Source of the DNA: Primula veris | Taxonomy: Eukaryota > Streptophyta > Magnoliopsida > Ericales > Primulaceae | DNA length: 64,000 bases | Reading direction: 5' to 3' | Assembly: GCA_963682055.1 (NCBI GenBank) | Contig: OY821743.1 | Span: forward strand, 27,142,702-27,206,701 | Made by a program: the position numbers and the translations under genes | Part shown: piece by piece, positions 11,007 through 32,234 of the stretch | Position numbering within the stretch: position 1 is the stretch's first letter | How the letters are laid out: each line of letters begins with the position of its first letter | The notes under the pieces: model-generated | The model's database searches: none | What the model was told of the DNA's origin: nothing | What the model saw: only the letters and a program-made list of their open reading frames with translations

Positions 11007-13156
11007 ATGGCAGCTCCAGGTTCAGATAGAATCAGTCTCCTCCCCGAAAGTTTACTAGAAGACATCCTGGTTCGTTTGCCGCTGCAAGAAGTCGTGGCAA
11101 CAAGTGTTTTATCAAAAAGATGGGAATTCTTATGGACCCAACTCCCGAAACTCATTTTTGATCATTCATTTTGTAGGGAGTCTGTACGCAATGATAAAGA
11201 TAGGCTTAAGGTGATAATTGAAAATATTATTTCTCGTAGACGTATACCTATTCTTGAGTTCACTTTTTCTTTAGACGGTCTATCGAGCTCCAGTATTGAC
11301 GAACTAGTGAATATTGTATGTGATAAGGGTGTTGAGTGCTTTAAGCTTGAGATTCCGAGCGTCGACCTTTACAAATTGCGGTCTATTGATCAACTGTGTG
11401 AAGTTAAGTGTCTTATTCTCGAGTCTTGTCAAGTTGAAGTTCCAGTTGAGTATAGTTGTTTCACCAAGCTAACGTCCATGCACCTTTGTAATGTTCAAAT
11501 TGATGGGGACGAGTTATCTAGTTTAACCTCAAATTGCCCTCTACTTCAAACCTTAACCCTTAAAAATCTCCAAATTTGTTGCTATCTATACCTTTACGCT
11601 CCCTGTCTTAGAGTTCTTCGCAGTGAGGGATTTTTCATGAGCTTATGGTTACAATATACCCCTCGGCTTAAAAAAATGTCAGTAAAAGTGTACGATACTG
11701 AGTATGATGTGGAAGAAGAGTCAGAAGGTGAAGTAGATATAAATGTGCCTTTCAGACTTTTACCAGCCCTTCAAGCTTTGACATTAGATGGCTCTTTTCT
11801 CAAGGTAAGCCTTGTCTATGGATCTATCATCTATGTTAAAATACCTGTTTTCATTTTTGTCGTTAACTTAAGAGTAATGACTGGCTAACATAAAAATAAA
11901 ATAAAGGAAAACCACAAAACTTAACGGTGGCAGAGTTGTAGCGGCTTATGAAAAATTAAGTAGTATCCAGTATTTAGGTTTCCTCCCAATCAAAGATTGA
12001 CACATTTGTTGGGAAGAAAAGAGGGGCCGGAAAAAGCAACTCACAAAATATGAAAAACACAATAGTGTGTAAAAAGGGAAAAAACAAACTTTTATACATC
12101 TATATTTCTCTTTTTTTGGTGTGTTTACAAATATGGAGATACTACCTATTTATAATAAACACAAAGTTCTAAATATTAAATATAGCAAAATGAAAAGGCG
12201 TAGGCTACTTCTTATTTTAATACATGAAGGTCAAAAGTCATAACTTAAAAAAACATAATTGCTAAATAATAAAAGCCAAACAAGTTACAAAATTCAACAC
12301 CATCATTAAATTTGGAGGGTTTTTTCTTGAAATTTGAATAGAATCTAATTATGTTTCTTAAATTTATCTATCTCGTTTTCTTTGGCTGCTCGTGTAGTAC
12401 ATGAATGTTGAGCAAAAGACTTTGAGGTGTCGAGCTGTTCTGAATAATCTTAAATTCATCAAGTTAATTGATGTTCCTTTTGAGTTGGTTGAAGTCTCTC
12501 AAAATGTCCTCAGTCTGATTCGGCGCTCGCCAAACTTGGAGAAACTTGTCGTTATGGTATGCTACTTTTACGCTGCTACGTCTTATGGAGTACAACTTAC
12601 TACTTTTTAAATTTTAAATTAGGCCTCTTATGCTTTATTTGGTTGCAGCTTTCAAGCTCTTTTTGTTTTTGCTTAAAAGATGGAAAGTGAATTTGGTTGG
12701 TCGGCTTTTCCTGCCTTTTCAGCTCGACAAAGCTAAAAAAAGCTTTAAGATGCTAGAACCTAGTTTTTCTCTGAACCCATAAAAACCTGGTTTATTTGCT
12801 TGAAAAATGCAACCGAAGATCCTTAGACAATCACTAATAAATACTCTTTATTGAAATTTTCAATTGTTAAGTTATGTACCGAACACTCAGCTTCTGATCC
12901 TGGGGTTGGAGTTTGGGAAACCGAAAACTTATCGGATATCTCTCTTAATAGACTTCATCGAGTGATAGTTTTCAATGTCACTAGCAAGCGATCAGAGTTG
13001 CTCTTTATTGGGACTCTCTTAACCAAATCTCCCATCCTCAAGAAAATGGTTCTTCATCTGGATGATAGTGTTAATGCAAAAGATAATATGAAGATTTCAG
13101 AAGAAATTTGTAGATTTGGACATGCATCGTGTAAAGTGGAAATATTTTCTACATAA
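11007..13156 (+). CDS. F-box/LRR (FBD-type) protein
   Basis: Three exons: 11007-11804, 12398-12556 and 12827-13156, all in phase 0, giving 428 aa. That is the usual size for plant F-box/FBD/LRR proteins such as the Arabidopsis At1g13570 type. The F-box is at residues about 8-50 (DRISLLPESLLEDILVRLP, then VVATSVLSKRWEFLW). Leucine-rich repeats follow (LTSMHLCNVQID, CPLLQTLTLKNLQ), and a C-terminal FBD-like part contains ELLFIGTLLTKSPILKKM. Such proteins normally act as substrate receptors of SCF ubiquitin ligases by binding SKP1/ASK through the F-box; the target here is unknown. ATG 11007 (MAAPGSD) is chosen because the F-box starts just after it; an in-frame upstream extension to 10962 is possible. 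The exon-3 acceptor at 12825-12826 is inferred from frame. The gene sits between decayed Deg exon copies and transposon remnants but looks intact. Confidence 0.87.
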
Positions 13157-14424
13157 CCGAAGTGAAGGTCAATTTTCAAGAAATTCTCCATAGCTGCTGG
13201 AAAAAGTATACTTGAGGGCTGGTAGAAGCTCGGAACTGGCGTTTTATTTTTGTTTTAGAAAACTTGCTGTTGTTTTTTGTCTAGTACAATGGCTTTTTTG
13301 TTCCGTCTGCAGAAAATGAATTTCAGTTGTTGATCCATCTGTGTGTTTTCACTTGATGAAACTTTTGCTATTTCTCAAACCTCCAATAGTAATAGTTTGT
13401 TACCTAACTTGCCTTTTTGTTTATCATAGCAGTTGCATCCAAACAGATAATTACACGATACGTCTACAGGTCCTATAGAATATTGTTACTAGTGTATATA
13501 GATATATATTTTGAAGATGTATTCTTGGTAAACTATGTTTATCCCTCTTAATATAATTTGTTTACTTTCTTCTAGTTGACCCTGAAATTGCAATGTGCTT
13601 ATGCTTTTGAAAATTCAATGATTGAGCAGTTTCTTAAATCTTTTTGAGATGCAGAACACAACTGTATATAGGTTTGTTTAAAAGCCTATCTTATTTTTAA
13701 CTTTTGCTGTATTGTTGAAAGTATGCTTCTGATATCGTTGCTGTAGTGATATAAGTGATGTTATTACAATTGTTTGGCTTGTTGGAGTATTGATTTTATC
13801 TTTAATAATATTTACCAAAACTATAAAGAAATGAAAATGTTCCCCGAAGTGATTAGTCACATCAAGCATGTGTTTACAGTTTTTATACCGCTTACGGATC
13901 TTTTTCCATCGGAACTATTCTACATAGCTGCTATTAGACTGCTGCTGAAATTATATGGATCTCATCTCTTTGCTCTTTCACGGCATAGTTTTAATGAACA
14001 TTTCAATTTCTGGTTGCAACTTTTGATACATGTAATATACCAACCGATTAGTATTTTATCACTCAGTACCCGACTATCACCCTAAGAATTTGATCACAGA
14101 ATGAAGATCTGTGAAGAAGAACTAAACTAAGTAGTACATTTCATAAAAATTAAGGTGAGTTAAATAACATCAAATTGAGACAAAAAAAAAACTTGATTAT
14201 CACTATTCACTAGTGGTAAATATTAAAGCTAGATAGACAATTCAAGGAAATATTGCCATCAAGACTTGAGCAAAAGTTTCACGAATCCAAAACAAAATGC
14301 ATAAGCCTATCTTTATCCGTTCTTATCGACCCTATACAAAAATTACTTTTTGAATTCTGAGTTTTGAGAGCTGGGTCCATAAAGAAATTCATTTTTATGA
14401 TAAAACATTTAATGAAGGGGTTTT
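13157..14424. other. Intergenic, no recognisable gene
   Basis: Likely holds the 3' UTR of the F-box gene. Open frames at 13774-14085 and on the other strand show no family resemblance. Nothing further supported. Confidence 0.4.
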
Positions 14425-14920
14425 TATACGTTTATTACACTAAACTATCTGTTTTTAACGATTTAAGTACCCCTTTCAAAATTTTCAATTTAGGTACCAC
14501 GCTATAATAACTTTTCAATTTAGCTATCACCGTTTAAATAAATCACGGAATCATGTCACGTGACATTTGATAAACATTAATTTGAGAGGCTAATTTGATA
14601 ATTTTGCATAAAAATATGTCATCCTAGAAAAAATTTTCTCCCAATTTCACATATAAAAAAAATTATCATATAATCCAAATTTTTGTTATGTGTGAAATTG
14701 GGAAAATGTTTTTATAGGGTGACATATTTTTGTATAAAATTATCAAATTAAACTCTCAAATTAATGTTTGTCAAATATCACGTAATATGATTCCGTGATT
14801 TATTTAGACGGTGATACCTAAATTGGAAAGTTATTATAGTGTGGTACCTAAATTGAAAATTTTAAAAGGTGGGTACCCAAATCGTTAACAGAACTATAAT
14901 TTGGTGTAGTAAATGTATTT
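14425..14920. mobile_element. Foldback element, about 500 bp
   Basis: Long imperfect inverted arms of about 225 bp (about 14425-14650 and 14690-14920). For example 'aacgatttaagtaccc' near 14457 pairs with 'gggtacccaaatcgtt' near 14872, and 'aaataaatcacggaatcat' pairs with 'atgattccgtgatttattt'. The spacer is short and there is no reading frame, so it is a MITE or foldback type. No clear target duplication read. Confidence 0.7.
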
Positions 14921-15710
14921 CAGTACGCATCTTCTAGCGAGAATACTAATATATCGAATTTGAAGTCGCGAAATGATCATTATGACTATAAGTCACTAAT
15001 TACCCGCTCTCGCAAATAGAATTATAAACTCAAGAAGAAACAATTGAAATGGAAAATTTTATGATTTACAATCCTATGAGTAAAAAGCTAAAAGGTGAAA
15101 TAGATGGTGTGACATTGGATTGTATTTTTGCTGAGTAAGTTGGACGTCTTCTAGGATGAGAAAAAAGCAGCGGTCATCAAGCTTAAAACTTGTAGCTTTT
15201 TTAGGCTAATAACCGGATAATGTCGGCTTCCTAGCTGATCAACCCAATGCAGTTTAAGCTTGTAAGGGGAAACAAGATTCTAAGCTTAAAAGTTGAAACC
15301 AAACAAAGGTTAATATATGCATTTATCATAAAATGTAGAAAAGCAAGAGTGACATACCGTAAATGTTATAAATTGTGGTTACGGTATGTCACTCTTATTT
15401 TTTTGTATAAAAGAAGAAGAATGACATACCCTAACCATAATTCGTTTTGCTCATGTTCAATTTTTTTCAATGTTTTAAAACGTTAAATCATCGCTGAAGC
15501 ATTTTTAGAAATTTTTTACTAAAGCGTAAGCTTCGACGTTAAAATCGTAAGTTTTACTAGAAAAAACGTAAATACTCGTATATGCTCGTTTACCATTAAA
15601 TACATGAATAGAATATGTCTAAAACAGTACAAATAATTATTATTCACATAGTTTAATAAAAAAGACTCAATATAATATAACAAATTATCTTTAATGACGT
15701 ATATAAGGGT
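14921..15710. other. Intergenic, with a short perfect hairpin at 15345-15396
   Basis: No gene. An 18-bp perfect inverted repeat (15345-15362 with 15379-15396, 16-nt loop) spells 'aagagtgacataccgtaa' and its complement. A third, degenerate direct copy ('gaatgacataccctaacc') lies at about 15418. Confidence 0.5.
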
Positions 15711-15920
15711 GTGTTTGGTATCATATTTTTTAGGGTGATTTTTAGATTTTGAAAATCCATATTTTTAAATAAGTGTTTGGTTACTATGATTTTTTTTATT
15801 CTTAAAATCCATATTTTTAGTCAAAAAAAATTCAAAAATCCAGAATCCATGTTTTTGCTGGATTTTTTTATTTTTGGATTTTAAAAATCAGATTTTTTAT
15901 CAAAAAATTTGATACCAAAC
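15711..15920. mobile_element. Small MITE
   Basis: About 210 bp with inverted ends 'gtttggtatcatattttt' and 'aaaaatttgataccaaac', and an AT-rich centre of repeated 'aaaatccatatttttag' phrases. Non-coding; superfamily unresolved. Confidence 0.55.
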
Positions 15921-16464
15921 GGACCATAATTTAGTACTATAATTGTAGTTGTTTTGAAGTATAAAACAATAGTCCACTAAGTTGCTTTTGTATTTGTGTA
16001 AATTAGTGTGATTACATCTAATGTTTTTTTTTTTTTTTAGCTTTTCGAGTTTAGGCTTAAAACTTAAACAATTTTGTTGGACGTAAGGTAGAAGCGGCCA
16101 TCAACGCGCTCTGAGGAAAAAATAATGACAAGTTCTTATCTTGTAAGGTTGTATTAGAGGAGTAGGTCTAATTCCTTTGATTAAGGTATTGTTTGGTTGA
16201 TTAACTGAATAAGCTGGTATCTTATAACTTAGTAAAACAAAAACTAGGTTCATCCAGTCTAAATATCTCAACCAAATGCAATCGAGCTTTTTAGTAAAAA
16301 ATGCCAAAAACACCGAGCCTGAAAGCTACTGGCCAAGCAATGCCTTTGTGCAGCAGTTCTCTATACTTTAGCTAGTTTATCCTTCAATCAACTTTCTTTA
16401 ATAATCCGATTACAAATCATTTAAAATAAACTGTTGAAAATATATATTACAAATAAATTATAAC
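15921..16464. other. Intergenic, no recognisable gene
   Basis: Contains the phrase 'catcaacgcgctctgagg' at about 16099, repeated in diverged form at about 20183 ('catcaacgcgttatgagg'). No other structure seen. Confidence 0.35.
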
Positions 16465-17752
16465 TGTTGTGTGACATATTAGCTCGTTATAGATATATAT
16501 AGAGATATGTATAGATATAGAGAGAGGTATGAGAGACAACAAATAAGTGAGACTTTATTATCAGAATGTATCAATAAAAGGAGACCCTAACCTTCTTTAT
16601 ATACTAGAGATTAGGATTATACAAGATAGAAAGCCCAACTTAGGCACACTATGAGTAAGGCCCAATAGTCCAATAATATCTTACAACACTCCCCCTTGGA
16701 CGTCTTGAATTCTTCGTCTTCATGCATTCGATCTGAGTCGAGTTCATTCACAGTGCTAAACACATAAAAACCTTAGGGACGAAAAACCCAGTGCGGGACA
16801 AAACCGGTACCTAGGAGAAACTATGTAGCCGAATGATATAGGCCGAAATATCATGTAAGTAACTAACCACAAAACAGTGTGCCTCATCAAAACCTTGCCA
16901 GAGCAAACCCAATGGAAAAATCTCTGATCGAAGGAAAAAGAGTGCAACAGTGGTAGTAGTAGGGGATCAACCACAAAACAGGTGCCTCATCAAAACCTTG
17001 CTAGAGTAAACCCAGTGGGAAAAACCTCTAGTCGAAGGACAAAAGAGTACACAGTGGTAAGAAGTATACAACCGGATACTCCCCCTAATTTCGGCAATCT
17101 TAAGTGAGATATGATGGGAACGTGTCTCGCTAAAAACATTGCCAAGGAAAACCCAGTGGGAAAAAACCTTGGTCTAAGGACAAAAAGAGTACACGAGCAT
17201 GCGACTGGATGCTCCCCCTCACTTGCACACGACAGGGTGCGAAGATTTCGACTAAGTAGTAATTAGTGCAATAAGCATTCACCTGGATGCTCCCCCTCAC
17301 TTGCACACGACTGGGTGCAAAAATTTCATATTCCAAGAAAGAGTACGAGCATTCGACTGGATGCCTCATTTACTTACATACGACTGGATGCAAGAAAATC
17401 TAACGTGGAATAGAATGAGCATTCAACTGGATGCTCTTAAACTTCATTTGTGAAGATTAATTTCGGCGAGAAATGCTAAATAGCATAATGTAGTCATGTC
17501 TCTCTTGATCAATAACAACAAGTTGTCTTCTATGACAAGTGTTTTATCTGGATCGTGAGACAGAACATATGTAATTCAAATATGACTAATACTAGTTCGA
17601 AGTCATATACACTCTCTAGTCGTCTCATAGAGCACGAATAGATCAGAGTGATTCACTTGGAGTCATTCCAGGACCTCCAAGATGTCGCCTTATTCCTAAT
17701 GGTAAAGACATACCATGTTAGGAATATCACTTATGCGGGTCTGATAAGTAAC
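16465..17752 (-). mobile_element. Copia-type LTR element remnant, reverse orientation
   Basis: LTR at 16465-16688 (224 bp) begins TGTTGT and ends ACAACA. It is followed by 'ctcccccttgg', the complement of a polypurine tract, so the element runs on the - strand. Next comes the repetitive non-coding 3' region with recurring 'cgactggatgctcccccctc'-like units at about 17190-17440. A near-identical LTR and flank occurs at 32235-32868. No intact gag-pol is seen, and the element is cut off near 17752 where a Ty3 element in the opposite orientation starts. Confidence 0.7.
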
Positions 17753-19700
17753 CGGCATCGGTATAACCGAAAAAGGGTTGCGTTAATTCGAGTACCGAAG
17801 GGGGTAGGTACACTCAAAGTAAAGGGTTGTTCGACAATCTTGGTTGTGGTTGATCGGTTCTCTAAGTATGCTGTATTTGTGGCTGCACCAACTGTTTGTA
17901 CTGCAGAAGTGACGGCTGATTTGTTTCATCGATTCGTTATCAAATACTTTGGTGTACCTGAGGATATTGTGAGTGATCGAGATGCTCGGTTTACTGGCAG
18001 GTTCTGGACTGAGATATTCAGAATGTTGGGTTCGGAATTAAAGTTCTCAACAGCGAACCATCCACAAACGGATGGACAAACTGAAAGGATCAATGGGTTA
18101 CTGGAAGAATACTTGCGTCATTATGTGACGACGAGCCAAAAGAATTGGGTGGAGTTGCTCGACGTTGGACAGTTTTGTTATAACATCCATCGTTCGTCAG
18201 CAACGAATCAATCTCCTTTCGAGTTAGCGTTGGGATATCAACCCCTAACGCCGCACGAAGTGGCTAAACAATCTGGAAAAAATTGATGTCCAGCGGCTTA
18301 TCGATTCGCTAGGAACAAGCAGGAATTATACGAGGAGGCTCGGGATAGTTTGGCTAAAGCTGCGAGTCGAATGAAAAAATATGCGGACAAAGGTCGAAAG
18401 GCTTTGGAATTCCAAGTTGGGGACAAGGTTTGGTTGAAACTTACTCAACAGATATGGAAGAAAATATCGGATAAGAAGGTACATCGAGGGCTGGTTCCAA
18501 AGTACGACGGGCCGTTTGAAGTAGTGAAAAGAGTAGGGGCAGTTGCTTATAGGTTAAAGCTGCCAGAAAGGTTGAAGGTTCACCCCACCTTTCACGTGAG
18601 TTATTTGAAACCGTTTGTTGAAGATGAACAACATCCGGAACGAAAGACAGTGTCGAGGGCTCCATCAACAATACGAAAACAGCTTTTGTATGCGGTTGAG
18701 AAAATTCTGGACCGAAAGGAATTGGGCCAAAGCAAGAAGAACAGACGTGTTGAGTATCTTGTTAAGTGGCACGTTAGACCTGATTCGGAAAATTCTTGGG
18801 AGCGTGATACGACTTTGTGGGAGTTCGAAAAACAGATTGAGGACTTTCTTAATGCCACTCCATCGAGGACGATTGAGACTTCGGGTGGTGGTGGTTTGTT
18901 AGCACCTTAGTGCTTCGCTACTTTGGCTAGCGGGTTTATGAGTCATATGGTTGGTTTATGAAGTCATTGGCTAATCCTTGGCGTGTAGGAGCGTCAAAGA
19001 AATCTGGTTCAATATGGTTTGAACGTTTGGCAGAATTGAAAGCAAGGGAACAGCTGTTCGGATATGGTTTCGATTGCTGGTCGGTTTGGTTGGCTAAGAG
19101 GATTGTTGATGAGGATCAACGTGGCTGCTTGGTTCGAGATGGTTTAGCTGCTGCTGGGGAGCCTCCTAAGTGCGGGAGAACTTTTGAAAAGTAGCGGGAA
19201 ACATTAGTTTGAACTTTGGGCAGCAACTTCCAACTAAAGAAACTGCCCCATGATGTTAGTGGGTCTTGTAAACTGCCATGTAACCACCAAGCACGAAATT
19301 ATAAGTGTTGGTGGGTTTTATTCATTCACTTAGTCAGCGATTAAGTGTTGTAAATGCATAGAACGAAAATCCCTTTGTATTATTTACGGTAATAAAGCAA
19401 AGGTTGGCTGCGGCCGTATGTGTGTGTGTTCGTTTACGTTTACATACGTTTATTCTGTCCATATACTTGTCTTAACCATAATTATTATCGCTGCGTATTG
19501 AGTGTGATCTCTTGAGTGAAACACGAGTGAATTGCGAGGCAAACAGGAGTGAACGAGAGGCAAACACGAGTGAACGAGCGAGTCGTTGTTTGGCTGAACA
19601 AACAGGCGGTTAGCGTGGGCTTTAACCCCAGTTTGTGCCATCACTTGGTTAGTTTCGAAAACGAAAAATTAACCCTGTGACATTTACCATGATGCATGCT
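17753..19700 (+). mobile_element. Ty3/gypsy chromovirus remnant (integrase and chromodomain)
   Basis: One frame runs from about 17790 to the stop at 18908-18910. It covers the integrase catalytic core (first Asp in VVVDRFSKY, second in SDRDARF, Glu in LLEEYLR), the GPY-like region (PKYDGPFEVV) and a C-terminal chromodomain (VEYLVKWHVRPDSENSWE). That combination marks a plant chromovirus. A single in-frame TGA at 18284-18286 breaks it. Gag, protease and reverse transcriptase are absent. The stretch after 18910 is probably 3' UTR and LTR, but I could not fix the LTR limits. Dead copy. Confidence 0.85.
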
Positions 19701-19751
19701 ATATTTACCTACCTCTATTGTATGTTACAAAATAATATTTGATTTAGTGAG

Positions 19752-19915
19752 AGTAAAAAGCTGTCATAAGCATGTCGCTAATTTAAAAATTTGTCATAAA
19801 TCTGTCGCAAATTGACTAAAATGTCACAAAACCGTCACAAAAACTGTCGTTAATAAGCTCGTCACAAAAAATACCGTCATCAATCCCGTCGCTATTTGGG
19901 TATTTTTTTACAGTG
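19752..19915. mobile_element. CACTA-like transposon terminus
   Basis: Read on the - strand from 19915 it starts CACTGTAAAAAAATACCC. It then carries many short subterminal repeats of the form 'gcgacrg', 'tgacgg' and 'tgtgacg' in both orientations. Clustered subterminal repeats next to a CACT end are typical of En/Spm-type elements. Only one end is present. Confidence 0.5.
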
Positions 19916-20352
19916 TAAAGAGGTTTAAGTTTTGTCATAAGATACATATTGATACGAATACAAACTATATTTTGCTACCTCTCTCTATATTTCTTGCTAT
20001 ATCACTACTTAGCTAATAGTTGTTACACAACACATCATCGATATTTTATTTGAAAACATAATCAAGAAATCGCTTAGCGAGTTTCGTTAAAAATAGTATC
20101 TGAAGATCGGTTAAAAGTTTTGGTCAAACTTTAGTTGGCCGTACTTTGCAAGTGATCGAATTTGCAATAATTAAAAACGAGCATCAACGCGTTATGAGGA
20201 AAAAATATTTTTAATACACTGAATTTTTTACGGAATATTTCCCCCATGTAACACATATTGTGGTTTAATATTCCGCACAAATTATTTAATATAAATCTTT
20301 CGTTTGGAATCGTGCAAGCAAAAAGCTAGAGAGAGAGAGAGAGTGTGTGGCG
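19916..20352 (+). promoter_or_regulatory. Upstream region of the Deg gene with (GA)n leader
   Basis: About 430 bp between the CACTA-like end and the Deg start codon. A (GA)n run at about 20329-20343 lies just before ATG 20353, and a similar run precedes decayed copy 1 at about 5570. GA repeats next to plant start codons are often bound by BPC/GAGA factors; that role here is inference. No clear TATA box could be chosen. Confidence 0.35.
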
Positions 20353-29271
<8,919 letters not shown>

Positions 29272-30914
29272 AATCACACTGCTTCAGGACCATGTTCTTT
29301 GCCCAAAATTCATTTTTTCTTGTGGTTTCATTCGAGAAGGGTACTATTCTTTCTAGTTTATTCCTTCTTATTTCTTTTACACCAAAGGCCTCACATCAGT
29401 GTATCAGTAATTTATATTCAAGAATTCTGCAGTGCAGTTTCTTTTTGTTTTTCAAGTTTTCATCGACAACAAAGTGGCCCTTAAGGTGCTCTTATTAAGA
29501 CCCTAGGGATAATAAGAGGGGCAATTTCAGGCAAGAGACGTTTTATCATCTTAACTGTGTTTAAGGGATCTATTTACAAACTACTGAAGATTTTGGGGAC
29601 CTGCCAATCGAATTACAAAAATATACCCCTAAGTAACACACCGCACTGGTCCACAGTTTCTGTCTCTCTAGAAACATAGACCATAGCTTATCGGAAGGGT
29701 AATGTGTATATTCATAATTCTCACACTCATGACCACTTAATTTTAATCGGTTTCAAAAAATTATCCTTAAAACTTAATTTATGCTATAAGAAAACATAAG
29801 AGGAAAAGTCGAGCAACAAAGTATTTACAACCAGTGATTTATTATAATTAAGGTAGCCTTTATATATTTTACATTCCCCTGGTACACCAGGCCTTCTAGG
29901 TAACCTTAACAATTCCGTAGTTTTATTTTGAGTTGATATTTTTGATAGAAACGATAATAATTAGTTATAGGCTTATATGTATATGAAATTATTGATTTCT
30001 AATGAAACTTATATCAATGGGCAGTTCGTGATTTAATTAAATAGTAAAATTAGCTTCGTATGAACTTTTTATATTAACATTATCTCGTTTTGTTTGAGCC
30101 TTTGGGAGGGTTTGATGGGAGAAAAGGCATACAAGACATCAATCCCTTTAAAATTTGACTAAGTGGAGGCTGGATATGTGAAAGTTCCAAACCCGTGGAA
30201 TTACTACTGTTGAAACTAAAACTAGAGGGACCAACTAGAATTTGAGTGAAAACTATGAGGTGCGTGAAAAGTGAAAACTGTTCTATCTCACGTGTCATAT
30301 TAAGTTTAGTTATACGAGCAAGTACATCATACATGTTACATTTCATTCCAAGTTCGATAAGTGGGAGCAAATTAATAAAAATAATTGAGATAAATGATAT
30401 CTATAGTATAAACACAAAGTCATTTAAAAAAAGAAAGAAGATAAAATGTGTATCAAGTACCACTTTGTGAAAATACTTTTTGATAAGGATCATAGGAGAT
30501 TAAAAAGATATCAATACTTTTACGCATTGTATACTTAAATATATTTAAATCAGTAATAGTAGCGTACGCAATGCGGATACGATACGTATATAAATATGAT
30601 TCTAGATAAATGAATTTAAAATTAAAAAAAAAAAATTGAAAAAAATGATGAAGTGAATATAGGAAATTAATAATTATATATAAATATGAATATGGTGATT
30701 TATTGTTATAAAAGTATAGTTTGGGAGATGAATTGATGTGTGGGAAGTAGCGTATTTATTTAGTTATTTATGTATTTGAATTGCATTATGGTATATGAGT
30801 AATTAATAAATTAGAATAGGGGCATTTTTGAAAAAAAGTAAAAAAAATTGACAGTTTTTTTTTTTTTTGGGTTACTTATATTAATAATATGATTGAGGAA
30901 ACCTCAATTTTGCT
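29272..30914. other. Deg 3' flank, no further gene
   Basis: Probably includes the Deg 3' UTR. Open frames here have no family resemblance. From about 30540 the sequence becomes very AT-rich. Confidence 0.4.
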
Positions 30915-31110
30915 TCTTTCTAAAAACTCTCTCCCACCTTCACACACAATCTTTCTAATTTTAATTAAATTAACAAAATATCACTAATAAAATACTTATC
31001 CTTACAAAATATCACTAACTTTAATAAATTAGCAAATTTGTGTGTGTTGTCCTCAGTGGCCTACAAACACTCTCCCATCTTCACACACAAACTCTTCCTA
31101 ATTTTAATTA
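30915..31110. repeat. ClpX-upstream repeat unit, first copies
   Basis: Repeat of roughly 150-170 bp with the order 'aactctctcccaccttcaca', 'ttctaattttaattaaatta', 'acaaaatatcactaat', 'tgtgtgttg'. It starts at about 30925 and again at about 31065. Further copies lie at 32935-33190, 34217-34430 and 35280-35850. Confidence 0.7.
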
Positions 31111-31645
31111 ACGATAAATTAAAAAAACATACTATTTTTTAAACTAAATTATAAAAAACATACTCTTACAACTTTTCATTATCAAAAACATACCAAACAA
31201 ATTTAAATTTAATACTGTTTATTCTTTTTTTTATCTTTTTCTCATCTCTTCTTTCTCACCAATTCTTCTATGTATCTCTTCATTATTCTCTCTCACCAAT
31301 TTTTCTCTTTATCTCTATCTGATCTTACTCTCTCTGTCCTTCATTCTTCTATGTATCTTTCTTTAATATCACACTCTATATCTCTCCCTTACTCCACTAC
31401 GAAAATTCATCACTAACTAAGGAACACCATTTAGATTATATAGATATTCATATACATATAAATACATATATATACATACGTAATACATAAATATTACACT
31501 ATTTGATATCCCGTAATATATGAAAAATATATGGAATTGGTGAGATTGTTTTCTATTTATTGAGTTTTGAGACTATTGTAAATATTGTGATTTTCAAGTT
31601 GAAAGAGAAAATCCATATGTACAATATTGAGGGAAATTCATATGT
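31111..31645. other. Low-complexity, pyrimidine-rich intergenic
   Basis: CT-rich tract (about 31220-31390) with repeated 'ttctctttatctctat'-like phrases, then AT-rich sequence. No gene. Confidence 0.4.
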
Positions 31646-31965
31646 AGGGTATAAAGTTTTAAAATTAGGGTATGAAGTTTTGAAATTAGGGTAAAAAGTT
31701 TTGAAATTAGAATATGAAGTTTTAAAATTAGGGTATAAAATTTTAAAATTAGGGCATGGAGTTTTGAAATTAGAATATGAACTTTTAAAATTAGGGTATG
31801 AAGTTTTGAAATTAGGATATGAAGTTTTAAAATTAGGGTATGATGTTTTGAAATTAGGGTATGAAGTTTTGAAATTAGAATATGAAGTTTTAAAATTAGG
31901 GTATGAAGTTTTGAAATCAGGGTATAAAGTTTTAAAATTAGGTTATGACGTTTAAAATTAGCATA
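31646..31965. repeat. 21-bp minisatellite, about 15 copies
   Basis: Consensus unit 'agggtatgaagttttgaaatt', with variants. Because 21 is divisible by three, one frame stays open for over 80 codons and reads as a heptad of Leu, Lys, Leu, Gly, Tyr, Glu, Val. No start context, neighbours or splice signals suggest that it is translated. Confidence 0.9.
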
Positions 31966-32234
31966 TGCATATTTTATGAGTTTTTAATCATTTTTAGAGA
32001 GAGATGAGTGATTAGCACGTGTTAGAAAGAGGTGCGATTATCGTGTGTCAGAGATAGATGCGATTAGAGAGATATGTTAGGTTAGAGAGAGATGTTAGAT
32101 TAGAGAGAAATATGTTAGGTGAGATAGATATATGTTAATTTAGAGAGAGATATATGTTAAGTTAGAGAGAGATTAGATTAAGAAATAATAAGTATATATA
32201 GGTATGTTTTTGCTAATTTAAATTATTAGGTTAT
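31966..32234. repeat. GA-rich 'tagagagagat' repeat tract
   Basis: Irregular repeats of 'ttagagagagatatgttag' at about 32050-32180. Non-coding. Confidence 0.5.

Noticed and set aside
13470..13500. Second Helitron-like end ('attgttactagt')
   Set aside because: It shares the last bases with the 9700 end, but no hairpin of adequate stem or matching 5' end was found.
16756..17369. Several - strand frames in the copia remnant
   Set aside because: They fall in the non-coding 3' repeats of the element and match no retrotransposon protein.
18958..19194. Frame after the chromodomain stop
   Set aside because: Lies in the chromovirus 3' non-coding region and resembles no known domain.
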